A stretch of 64,000 nucleotides of DNA, taken from Ignavibacteriota bacterium. Its GTDB lineage: Bacteria; Bacteroidota; Ignavibacteria; Ignavibacteriales; Melioribacteraceae. Made by a program: the position numbers and the translations under genes. Under the pieces are notes generated by a model that did not search any database, was not told where the DNA came from, and worked only from the letters and a program-made list of their open reading frames with translations. Positions 16,725 through 24,968 of this stretch are shown here, piece by piece. Where the stretch lies: NCBI GenBank assembly GCA_013112585.1, contig JABFGH010000001.1, positions 124,001 to 188,000 of the forward strand, read 5' to 3'. Within the stretch, counting starts at the first letter, position 1. Every line of letters begins with the position of its first letter.

Positions 16725-17057
16725 TCACATCGTTAATTTTTCATTTTTATTTTTCATCTGTACACCATGAACCAGCGAAGCACCGCCGCGGATTGCACTT
16801 GCAACGTGAACTGCCTCGGTCATCTGTTCAAGGTCGGCACCTTTTTCTAAACTGGCTTCCGTGTAAGCATCAATACAGTAAGGGCATTGAACTGCATGAG
16901 ATACAGCCAATGCGATCAATGCTTTTTCTCTTTCCGATAAAGCGCCTTCAGCAAAAACGGCTCCGTACCACTCATTAAATTTTTTCCAAAGTTCCGGCGC
17001 ACCTTCCGCCATCTCGGCAAATTTTGGTAAATCTTTTGGATTGTAATAGGTTTCCAT
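16725..17057 (-). CDS. AhpD-like peroxidase-family partner of ArsS
   Basis: 110 residues of the carboxymuconolactone decarboxylase/AhpD fold with the redox motif CPYCIDAYTEASLEKGA and a preceding catalytic Glu-containing helix. It matches the small 'arsenosugar biosynthesis-associated peroxidase-like' proteins that are regularly encoded next to arsS. AGGAGA precedes the start on the minus strand. The reaction it carries out is not known from sequence; a thiol-dependent redox step is likely. Confidence 0.85.
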   Translation of the reverse strand: METYYNPKDLPKFAEMAEGAPELWKKFNEWYGAVFAEGALSEREKALIALAVSHAVQCPYCIDAYTEASLEKGADLEQMTEAVHVASAIRGGASLVHGVQMKNKNEKLTM

Positions 17058-17130
17058 TAAATCTCCTAAAGGGTATTAATATTTATTTTGAAAAATTTTT
17101 ATTAAAGAAAGCTTTAACAATTATTCTTAT

Positions 17131-17221
17131 TTGTCATTGCGAATCCGATGTTATTTTATCGGGTGAAGCAATCTCTTAAAAACTGCAGATTGCTTCCCTG
17201 CAGAATTATTCTGCGTGACAA
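17131..17221. repeat. Cloverleaf-like intergenic repeat, family 1 (copy 1)
   Basis: Ends TTGTCATTGC and GCGTGACAA are nearly complementary. Three internal hairpins follow: CCGAT/ATCGG, GCAATCT/AGATTGC and GCAGAAT/ATTCTGC. The same plan is seen at 50881-50977 and, more decayed, at 17480-17633. Confidence 0.75.
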
Positions 17222-17886
17222 GCGGAAAAAACTCATAGTAAAGAAAAGTTTTAATTCGCAAAATAGATTTAGTAAAAACTTCCTTGAGATAATATTAATA
17301 GTTTGATCAATATTAAAAAAAATATTTATAAAATCTAATGGTAATATGATTGTACTTAATTAGTCAAAATTACTTTATAATTCTGACCTGTCAGACGGGT
17401 CTGAGGAGCAAAACAACCAAGAATCTTCAAGAATATACTGAACACAATTTGGTTTTCGTAATTATATTCAGAATATGGCTGTCATTGAGAGAAGCCTGTC
17501 CGCCGTTTTGTTTGGAGGGTTATCATTCGCCTGTACCGCTTTAGTAATTCGCGGAGAAGTAATCTGTTAATTCTCCGCTCTTTTCAGCAGATTGCTTTGT
17601 CATCCGTCAGCTGACGGATTCCTCGAAATGACGATAAATTTTATTTTCCGAAAACCAAATCAACATGATCATATATTAGAAAGAAATTTATCATCTTGAT
17701 AAAATACATCTCGATTCTGAATGACAAGTTTAAGTAGTTTTAATTATTAATATTTTTTAGTCAACTACTTTACAATTATATGTTTTCACAAACAGTTAAT
17801 ACTTGAATTATCTTAATTCATTTTGTAATTTGAGAGAAAATCATCCACATATAAAGTTTATTAAAAAATAAAGATTCGAGGGTCAC
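17222..17886. other. Long intergenic region without a supported gene
   Basis: About 660 bases, low GC, with no frame of convincing codon usage. It contains a degenerate family-1 repeat (see 17480-17633). The last 150 bases before the Tat-linked ferredoxin gene at 17887 should hold its promoter; I do not see a clean sigma-54 or TTTG/TAnnTTTG promoter. GAGGGTCAC precedes the ATG as ribosome binding site. Confidence 0.5.
17480..17633. repeat. Cloverleaf-like intergenic repeat, family 1 (degenerate copy)
   Basis: It begins GTCATTGAGAG and ends CTCGAAATGAC. Inside are CGGAGAA/TTCTCCG and ATCCGTCA/TGACGGAT hairpins and the family word CAGATTGCTT. It is longer and less regular than the copies at 17131 and 50881, so it may be two elements fused. 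Confidence 0.5.
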
Positions 17887-18510
17887 ATGAGTAAAGATTC
17901 AGAATCAAATAAAATATCTAGAAGAAACTTTTTAGGTAAAGCAGGTACCGGCATTGTCGGCAGTACTATATTAATATCTTCTATTGGGGCGGCTGATAAA
18001 ACAGGACCTGACCTTGCAGAAGCCCCTCCAATTGATCCAAAAGAAACCGACATTTTAAATTTATGGGTAAATGGAAAAAAGCAAAAATTAAAGATCAATC
18101 CTTCATCAACTTTAGCTGAAGTACTCCGTAACAAACTTAATCTAACCGGAACAAAAATAGTATGCAACCAGGGCGCCTGCGGTGGCTGTACAGTTGTAAT
18201 GGATAACAAAGCTGTTTACGCCTGCCACATGCTTGCCTTAGATGCAGCCGGAAAAAAAGTAGTAACAATTGAAGGCCTGCTTGAAGGCGAGGAGTTAAAT
18301 CATCTTCAAGAAGCTTTTATTGAAAAGGACGGTCTGCAATGCGGATTCTGTACACCGGGACAAATCATGTCAGCTTATGCATTGCTGCTTAGTAAACCGA
18401 ATCCGAACAGGGAAGATATTATGGAGGCAATGTCGGGCAACATCTGCAGATGCGGTGCATATCCAAATATACTTGATTCAGTTTTACTTGCAGTCCAAAA
18501 CAAAAATTAA
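17887..18510 (+). CDS. Tat-exported [2Fe-2S] subunit of a periplasmic molybdenum hydroxylase
   Basis: 207 residues. A Tat signal (SRRNFLGKAGTGIVGSTI) is followed by a linker and the two-domain ferredoxin of the xanthine oxidase family: CNQGACGGCTVVMD (plant-type [2Fe-2S]) and CGFCTPGQ ... CRCGAYPN (second [2Fe-2S]). The leader shows export, as in PaoA/YagT, where the small subunit carries the whole folded complex across the membrane. The large and FAD subunit genes follow. Substrate is probably an aldehyde or N-heterocycle; purine is suggested only by the neighbouring cluster. Confidence 0.9.
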   Translation: MSKDSESNKISRRNFLGKAGTGIVGSTILISSIGAADKTGPDLAEAPPIDPKETDILNLWVNGKKQKLKINPSSTLAEVLRNKLNLTGTKIVCNQGACGGCTVVMDNKAVYACHMLALDAAGKKVVTIEGLLEGEELNHLQEAFIEKDGLQCGFCTPGQIMSAYALLLSKPNPNREDIMEAMSGNICRCGAYPNILDSVLLAVQNKN

Positions 18511-18531
18511 AATAATTTTAGCGGGAATAAA

Positions 18532-20826
18532 ATGAGCCGGAAAATTATAAAATCAAAGTATGATCTTTACGAAGAAAAAATTGAAACAATTGCTGAAGTA
18601 CCATCGGAAAAAGAAAAACCCTTAGCGCCGAATAGTAAATTAAAATATGTTGGCAAAGATGTTAATCGGTATGACGGATACGATAAAGTAAGCGGGTCGG
18701 CAATTTACACAATTGATAAAGTTTTACCTAACATGGTTTTTGCAAGAGTTATGGTTTCTCCGCATCCGCATGCAAAAATTAAATCAATAGATGTGAGCAA
18801 AGCATTAAAGCTAAAAGGTGTGCTGCATATAATTACTAATGAAAACACGTCTGAAATTCCCTGGTACTACAATACTTCAAAACTATTTGATAAACATTTA
18901 AGATACCAGGGTGATGAGGTTGCATGCGTTGCAGCAGAGACAGAGAAAATAGCAGAAGAAGCATTGTCATTGATCAAAGTTGAATATGAAATTATGCCGC
19001 ATGTGGTAACTGCTGAAAGTGCAATGAAAGAGAACGCTCCCAAAATTCACAACAATGGGAACTTTGGACGACCATCAGAATACACACGAGGAAATTTTGA
19101 TGAAGGAATAAAGCAGGCGGATGTAACAATTGAAGATACTTTTACAACTCAAGTAGAAGTTCATAATCCAACCGAAGTGCATTGCAGTGTTGTAAATTGG
19201 GATGGCGGCAAACTGACTGTTTGGGATTCTACACAAAGTATTTTTTCAGTACGTGATAATGTTGCACAAAGTCTCGGATTGAATGCAAGCGATGTTAGAG
19301 TAGTTAAAAAATATATGGGCGGCGGATTCGGAAGTAAACTTGAAGCAGGCAAATATACAGTGATGGCTGCATTGCTCGCTAAAAAAATTGGGAGACCGGT
19401 TAAAGCTGCAATGAATAGAAGAGAAATGAATTTATCTGTCGGCAACAGACCCGACTCAAACCAGACAATTACAATCGGTACTAAAAAAGATGGAACGTTT
19501 ACTGCAATGAGTCATATTGCTTATGGGGTAATGGGCGCTTACCCAAGCGGATCTTCAAGTTATTGGCCATTAAGATCAATTTATAAATGCCCGAACATAA
19601 AAATTGATAATAAGAGTATTTACATAAATGCCGGACGTGCAAGACCTTTCCGCGCTCCGGGGCATGTTCAGGGAACTTTCGCTCTTGAATCTATTATCGA
19701 TGACCTTGCTTTAAAACTTGGAATGGACCCGATTGAATTACGCTTAAAAAATTATACTGAAGTGGATCAGGATGGCGATGTTCCATATACATCTAAACTG
19801 CTAAAAGAAGCTTATGAAAAAGGTGCTGAAGAGATAGGATGGAAAAACAGAAATAAAATTCCGGGTTCACAAACAGGTGAGATCAAAACCGGTATTGGAA
19901 TGGCATCACAGATCTGGTGGGGCGGCGGTGCACCTCCTTCATATGCAACATTAAAGTTAAATTCCGATGGCAGTGCAAAAATATTTTCGGGTACACAGGA
20001 TATTGGAACAGGGACATATACATTTATGCAGCAAATAGCGGCGGATGTTTTAGAGATACCGATTGATAAAGTTAATGTGGATTTGGGCGATACCGGTACA
20101 ATGCCCTACAGCGGCGGCAGCGGAGGAAGTATGACTGCACCCTCTGTTAGTCCGGCAGTTTACGATGCAGCTATTCAGATGAAACAAAAATTAATTTCAA
20201 ACGCGGCAGCAATTCTTGAAGTCGATGAAAGCAATTTGATTTATTCTTCGGGAAATATTTCATCAAAAAATGATTCCAGTAAATCGATTGAGATAAAAGA
20301 TGTTGTCGGAAAAATTCATGAAAGAGTTTTAGTTACTACCGGTGCGCGGAATGAAAATCCGAATGGATATGCGATCAACTCGTTTGGGGCACAGTTTGCA
20401 AAAGTAGAAGTTGATACTATGACCGGAATAGTCCGTGTGAAAAAGATAGTTGCGGCACATGATATCGGCAGGGTACTAAATCGTAAAACTCTCGAAAACC
20501 AATTTTACGGCGGAGTTATAATGGGATTGGGATACGCCTTGATGGAAAACAGGGTTATTGATGATTACACCGGAAAAGTGCTGACAACAAATTTACACGA
20601 TTACAAAATGCCTACAATGCAAGATATGCCGGATATTAAAGTTATAATTGTTAGTGAAGAGGATAATTTAATTAGTCCGACCGGAGTAAAGGGAATAGGC
20701 GAACCGGCAATGATACCTACACCGGGAGCTATTGCCAATGCTGTATTCAATGCAATTGGTGTCAGAATAAAATCACTGCCGATAACTCCGGATAAAATTT
20801 TAGAAGCATTAAATTCAAAATCCTAA
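18532..20826 (+). CDS. Molybdopterin-binding large subunit (PaoC/YagR-like)
   Basis: 764 residues of the xanthine dehydrogenase/aldehyde oxidase family. Features: YDKVSGSAIYTID at the N-terminal domain, GGGFGSK (MPT binding), FRAPGH, GTQDIGTGTYTFMQQ, and GVKGIGEPA near the C terminus with the catalytic Glu. No own signal peptide, in line with co-export with the Tat-bearing small subunit. The residue set at the active site (ARPFRAPG) is closer to aldehyde oxidoreductases such as PaoC than to xanthine dehydrogenase (compare TAFRGFGG in the 48606 enzyme). Start at 18532, 21 bases after the small subunit. Confidence 0.88.
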   Translation: MSRKIIKSKYDLYEEKIETIAEVPSEKEKPLAPNSKLKYVGKDVNRYDGYDKVSGSAIYTIDKVLPNMVFARVMVSPHPHAKIKSIDVSKALKLKGVLHIITNENTSEIPWYYNTSKLFDKHLRYQGDEVACVAAETEKIAEEALSLIKVEYEIMPHVVTAESAMKENAPKIHNNGNFGRPSEYTRGNFDEGIKQADVTIEDTFTTQVEVHNPTEVHCSVVNWDGGKLTVWDSTQSIFSVRDNVAQSLGLNASDVRVVKKYMGGGFGSKLEAGKYTVMAALLAKKIGRPVKAAMNRREMNLSVGNRPDSNQTITIGTKKDGTFTAMSHIAYGVMGAYPSGSSSYWPLRSIYKCPNIKIDNKSIYINAGRARPFRAPGHVQGTFALESIIDDLALKLGMDPIELRLKNYTEVDQDGDVPYTSKLLKEAYEKGAEEIGWKNRNKIPGSQTGEIKTGIGMASQIWWGGGAPPSYATLKLNSDGSAKIFSGTQDIGTGTYTFMQQIAADVLEIPIDKVNVDLGDTGTMPYSGGSGGSMTAPSVSPAVYDAAIQMKQKLISNAAAILEVDESNLIYSSGNISSKNDSSKSIEIKDVVGKIHERVLVTTGARNENPNGYAINSFGAQFAKVEVDTMTGIVRVKKIVAAHDIGRVLNRKTLENQFYGGVIMGLGYALMENRVIDDYTGKVLTTNLHDYKMPTMQDMPDIKVIIVSEEDNLISPTGVKGIGEPAMIPTPGAIANAVFNAIGVRIKSLPITPDKILEALNSKS

Positions 20827-20850
20827 ATATTATTTTTTAAGGAATTGAAA

Positions 20851-21834
20851 ATGAAAGATTTTAATTACATTCAGCCCGACTCATTATCGCAAGCCGGTAA
20901 ATATTTGAGCAACAGAAATAATGATGCTGTTATTTTAAGCGGCGGAACAGATTTGCTTAGCTTGATAAAGGAAAATATTTACACGAATGAAAATGTTGTT
21001 AATTTAAAGACCATTCCCAACTTGAATAATATTAAATATAAAAAGGGTGAAGGATTAACAATTGGAGCACTTACGAAAATTAGTGATGTGGCGGAATCCA
21101 AAATTATAAAGGAAAAATTTACAGTATTAGCTGAGGCAGCTAAAGAAATAGCATCGCTTCAATTAAGAAATATGGGAACTGTCGGCGGCAATATATGTCA
21201 GCGACCAAGATGTTGGTACTACCGTGAAGATTTTGACTGTATCAAAAAAGGGGGCGGCGAATGTTTTGCTTACCAGGGTGAAAATAAATATCACTGCATT
21301 ATTGGCGGCGGACCCTGCTACATTGTCCATCCCTCCGATCTGGCTGTAGCATTAACTGCACTTGATGCAAAGGTAAAACTATTTTTCGATGACTCATCAC
21401 GCATAATTCCGATTCATGAATTTTTTATCCTGCCCGAAGATGATTATCTCTTCGAAAATATTTTGAGAGACGGAGAAATAGTAACTGAAATAATTATACC
21501 TGATTTACCGGATGGCGCAAAGAGCAGCTACATAAAAATTAAGGAAAGAGAAACTTGGGATTTTGCTGTAGTAAGTGCGGCGGCTGTTATTTCAAAAAAG
21601 GGGAGTAATATTAAATCCGGTAAAATTGCTTACGGCGGTGTTGCTCCTATTCCATGGACAGAAGAAATCATCAATAAAAGTTTGAAAAACTTGAATGCCG
21701 ATAAAAATGAAATTGAAAAAATATCAAAAATAATATTGGCTGATGCAGAACCATTGGAAAAGAATAAATATAAAGTTATACTTGCAAAAAATTTAGTGAA
21801 AAGAATTTTAACTAATTTGGTTTTAGACGCTTAA
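20851..21834 (+). CDS. FAD subunit with extra Fe-S loop (PaoB/YagS-like)
   Basis: About 327 residues. FAD-binding motifs SGGTDLLSLI and NMGTVGGNICQRPRCWYY (core QLRNMGTVGGNI). An insertion with five Cys residues (RCWYY, DCIKK, ECFAY, HCIIG and PCYIV) occurs at about 125-165, where PaoB and 4-hydroxybenzoyl-CoA reductase beta carry a [4Fe-4S] cluster. Start at ATG 20851 is favoured over TTG 20845 because AAGGAA lies six bases upstream. It completes the three-subunit periplasmic enzyme with the two preceding genes. Confidence 0.88.
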   Translation: MKDFNYIQPDSLSQAGKYLSNRNNDAVILSGGTDLLSLIKENIYTNENVVNLKTIPNLNNIKYKKGEGLTIGALTKISDVAESKIIKEKFTVLAEAAKEIASLQLRNMGTVGGNICQRPRCWYYREDFDCIKKGGGECFAYQGENKYHCIIGGGPCYIVHPSDLAVALTALDAKVKLFFDDSSRIIPIHEFFILPEDDYLFENILRDGEIVTEIIIPDLPDGAKSSYIKIKERETWDFAVVSAAAVISKKGSNIKSGKIAYGGVAPIPWTEEIINKSLKNLNADKNEIEKISKIILADAEPLEKNKYKVILAKNLVKRILTNLVLDA

Positions 21835-21879
21835 GTATCAGTAAAACAAAACTCAACAAATAAGGTATGAAGTCAGAAC

Positions 21880-22944
21880 TTGAGAGTTTCAGAAATAAAA
21901 AAAATAGATTACGCCGAAAAGAAATCACACAAAATATCCATTGCAAAAATTACAGCGGCATGGGCATTTAGCGAGGCTGCTTTAGGCGGTCTCCTCCATG
22001 CACTTCATATACCGTTTACAGGATTAATGGTTGGCGGGGCGGCTTCAATTTTTATCAGCTTGATAGCATACTATTCCGAGAAACCGGAAGAAGTAATGCG
22101 GTCAACAATTATTGTTGTAATCATCAAAGGGATCATCGCCCCTCACACACCTTTAACAGCTTACTTTTCTGTGATGGGGCAGGGTGCAGCAGGGTACTTA
22201 ATATTTAAAATTATTGCTAATCACAAAATTGCATCATTGCTTACCAGCACTATCACCGTTACTTTTTTTGGATTTCAAAAATTGATATTCCTTACAGTTT
22301 TATTCGGCAATGAGTTCTGGAATTCGATCAATATCTTTTCGAATTACATTATAGACCAGTTTGTTTCCGGCGGGTATGAAAGTAAAATAAATATCAGTTT
22401 AATGATAATTTTGGGATACGGAGTTGTGCATTTTATCGGCGGGGTTATTTTTGGAATTATTGCGGGTCGCATGCCTAAAAATATATTATCATTAGAGAAG
22501 TCAATTAATACAACTGAAATAATGAATATGGAATTTGAAGGAACTTCCGTGCTTCCGACAAAAAGAAAAAAGAAAAAAGTATTGAAGTATTCTTTTGGGA
22601 TAGTATTGATTGCAATGATGGCGGGTTCCTATTTCATACCGGATGTTGAAAATCAAACTATTACAAAAATTCTTATCATGTTTCTTAGATCCGTCGTAAT
22701 ATTATTTTTATTGTTCACATTTATTGGTCCCTACTTGCGCAAACTGCTGAATAAATACACAGCTAAAAAGAAAAATGAATATGCCGATGAGATTGAAAAA
22801 ATTATAGATGTGTTTCCACTTTATAAAAAATATGCCGCTTACAGTTGGAAAAAAAGCAACGATTACCAAGGTGTGTTAAAAATAAAAATATTTTTTAAGC
22901 TGCTGTTCGCATTACTTCTTCTGGAAAATAAATCTAATGGATAA
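21880..22944 (+). CDS. S-component-like protein fused to a second membrane domain (paralogue C)
   Basis: 354 residues. Residues 20-210 are paralogous to the membrane proteins at 776 and 10662 (WAFSEAALGG, then HIPFTGLMVGG). After a basic linker (RKKKKK) a second part has two or three hydrophobic segments and an Arg in FLRSVVILFLL, which resembles the helix of the T-like protein at 11267 (FCRAIVII). It could thus be a natural S-T fusion. The only available start appears to be TTG at 21880; a nearby ATG at 21867 is in another frame. It overlaps the NTPase gene by eight bases and lies 45 bases after the periplasmic hydroxylase operon. Confidence 0.68.
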   Translation: MRVSEIKKIDYAEKKSHKISIAKITAAWAFSEAALGGLLHALHIPFTGLMVGGAASIFISLIAYYSEKPEEVMRSTIIVVIIKGIIAPHTPLTAYFSVMGQGAAGYLIFKIIANHKIASLLTSTITVTFFGFQKLIFLTVLFGNEFWNSINIFSNYIIDQFVSGGYESKINISLMIILGYGVVHFIGGVIFGIIAGRMPKNILSLEKSINTTEIMNMEFEGTSVLPTKRKKKKVLKYSFGIVLIAMMAGSYFIPDVENQTITKILIMFLRSVVILFLLFTFIGPYLRKLLNKYTAKKKNEYADEIEKIIDVFPLYKKYAAYSWKKSNDYQGVLKIKIFFKLLFALLLLENKSNG

Positions 22945-23404
22945 GTTTATTTATTATTATACCGGTCCTGTTCAGACAGGCAAAACAACACGAATAGCCG
23001 AGTGGACAAAAAAAAATAATTGTACCGGAATAGTTGCTCCAATTATTGATGGAAAAAGACATTTGAAAATTATATCGAGCGGTGAAAAAAAACTGCTTGA
23101 AACTGAAGCTAATGAGAACTCAATTATAATTGGAAAATTCAAATTTGATAGAAGTGTGTTTGAATGGGGAAGAGAAAAACTGCTTGCTGAATATGAATTG
23201 AAACCAGAGTGGCTTGTAATTGATGAATTCGGAAAATTAGAATTAAAAGATGAAGGATTAGAGCCGGCGATTAGCCGCATAATTAGCAGATGGCAAAAAG
23301 AAAAAAATATTAATTTGCTGATAATTGTCAGAGATTATTTGGTAAATGAGTTTATTCAAAAATTTGATAAACATGGAATTACCTTTAAGGAGTTCAGCAT
23401 ATAA
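22937..23404 (+). CDS. P-loop NTPase of the THEP1/DUF2478-like group
   Basis: 155 residues. Walker A GPVQTGKTTR at residues 11-20, Walker B-like WLVIDEFGKLEL near 95-105, a single small domain without ABC signature. This fits the THEP1-type nucleoside-triphosphatases, some of which are found near molybdenum-enzyme genes. Its ATG lies within the last codons of the S-like fusion (eight-base overlap), so the two are translationally coupled. It may energise or regulate that membrane protein. No ABC ATPase is present nearby. Confidence 0.75.
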   Translation: MDKFIYYYTGPVQTGKTTRIAEWTKKNNCTGIVAPIIDGKRHLKIISSGEKKLLETEANENSIIIGKFKFDRSVFEWGREKLLAEYELKPEWLVIDEFGKLELKDEGLEPAISRIISRWQKEKNINLLIIVRDYLVNEFIQKFDKHGITFKEFSI

Positions 23405-23498
23405 AAAATTTTAATCATCATAAGATGATAATGTCTTTAGGGCAAATATTCTGTATATTTATTCACAAATAAATTATTTTATTGTTAAGGAGAAACCT

Positions 23499-24962
23499 GT
23501 GAATTGGAATTGGGAAACAGAAAATGAAGATTATTTGCAAAGAACAATTCAGCGCTGCCGGGAAAATAAAATAATCCTGCCAACTTTTAATCAGCTTAAA
23601 AATCCCAATACAATACCTGCTGCAATCAAAAAAAAATTAAAAGAAATTGACATTGACGAAATTCACCCGCTAAATCTTTTTAGAATTAACTGGCGTAATG
23701 ATGTTGAAACCGGCGGTATAGGTGAAATAAATTATTTAGAAATTCCAAAAGAGATAACCGGTGTTAAAGCAAGAATAGTAGGGCTTATCGGAAAACATTT
23801 TCCTACCGGCGCGCATAAGGTAGGTGCAACATACGGCTGCTTAGCCCCTTACATGGTTACAGGAAAATTCAATCCCGATTACCACAAAGCAGTTTGGCCA
23901 TCCACAGGTAATTACTGCCGGGGCGGTGCTTTTAATTCTGCACTGCTTGCCGTCCACTCGGTTGCAATACTGCCCGAGGAAATGAGTAAGGAAAGGTTTA
24001 CCTGGCTTAAAGAAATCGGGTCGGAGGTTTATGCTACTCCCGGCTGCGAAAGTAATGTTAAAGAAATTTATGATAAGTGCCATGAACTTGTAGCCGAGAG
24101 TGATGAATATTTAATCTTCAATCAATTCGATCAATTTGGTAATTCAGTTTGGCATCATGAAATTACCGGGTTTACGATTGAAGATTTGTTCAGCAAAATC
24201 AAAGGTGAAAATGATAAACTAACTGCCTACGTTACTGCTACCGGATCGGCTGGTACAATTGCGGCAGGAGATTATCTAAAAGTAAAATATCCAAATCTGA
24301 AAGTGCTTGCTTCTGAGGCACTTCAATGCCCAACATTTTTGATGAACGGTTTTGGTGCACATCGGATAGAAGGCATCGGCGATAAACACATTCCATGGAT
24401 ACACAATACAAAGAACACGGATCTAGTTTGTGCTATTGATGATGATCATCCGATGCGCGGTTTACGATTGTTTAACGAATCGGCAGGTCATGAATACCTA
24501 AATACTATCGGCGTTGATGAAAATGTAATTTCGCAATTGCCGAAACTTGGAATATCATGCATAAGCAATTTGATTAGTTCAATTAAACTTGCTAAATATT
24601 ATGAGATGAATGAGAACGATGTAATCTTTACTATCTTCACAGATTCGGCTGAGCTTTATACTTCGAGACTAGAAGAAATGAATGAAGCATTGGGAGGTTA
24701 CTCTGTTAAGCAAGCCGAAATTGATTGGAATATTGCAATGAAAAATCAAACTATTGATTACCTTAAGGAACTTTCATACTATGATAAAAAAACCGTGCAT
24801 AACTTAAAATACTTTACATGGGTTGAACAGCAGGGTAAAGAAGTTGAAGAACTTAATGCCCAATGGTATGATGAAGGGTATTGGAAAAAAAGATTTTCTG
24901 TCGTTGATGAATGGGATAAACTAATTGAAAAGTTCAACGAAAAAGTTGGACTGGGAATTTAA
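23499..24962 (+). CDS. Fold-type II PLP-dependent lyase-like enzyme
   Basis: 487 residues, similar in fold signature to tryptophan synthase beta/cysteine synthase. The likely PLP Lys lies in PTGAHKVGATYG; STGNYCRGGAFNSAL forms the phosphate/substrate loop and ATGSAGTIAAGDYL the PLP phosphate loop. It is longer than YgeX (about 400 residues) and does not carry the YgeX active-site pattern I remember, so I do not call it diaminopropionate ammonia-lyase. Homologues of this kind occur in purine-degradation clusters. It precedes ssnA by six bases, so the two are co-transcribed. Reaction unknown; an amino-acid beta-elimination or ammonia-lyase step is likely. Confidence 0.75.
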   Translation: MNWNWETENEDYLQRTIQRCRENKIILPTFNQLKNPNTIPAAIKKKLKEIDIDEIHPLNLFRINWRNDVETGGIGEINYLEIPKEITGVKARIVGLIGKHFPTGAHKVGATYGCLAPYMVTGKFNPDYHKAVWPSTGNYCRGGAFNSALLAVHSVAILPEEMSKERFTWLKEIGSEVYATPGCESNVKEIYDKCHELVAESDEYLIFNQFDQFGNSVWHHEITGFTIEDLFSKIKGENDKLTAYVTATGSAGTIAAGDYLKVKYPNLKVLASEALQCPTFLMNGFGAHRIEGIGDKHIPWIHNTKNTDLVCAIDDDHPMRGLRLFNESAGHEYLNTIGVDENVISQLPKLGISCISNLISSIKLAKYYEMNENDVIFTIFTDSAELYTSRLEEMNEALGGYSVKQAEIDWNIAMKNQTIDYLKELSYYDKKTVHNLKYFTWVEQQGKEVEELNAQWYDEGYWKKRFSVVDEWDKLIEKFNEKVGLGI

Positions 24963-24968
24963 TTTATT

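Noticed and set aside
17350..17544. Plus-strand 64-codon frame in the long intergenic region
   Set aside because: No ribosome site, overlaps the degenerate repeat, and has atypical codon usage.
18532..20826. Classical xanthine dehydrogenase large subunit
   Set aside because: The active-site region reads ARPFRAPG rather than AFRGFGG, and the small subunit has a Tat leader, so PaoC-like aldehyde/heterocycle oxidoreductase is a better call.
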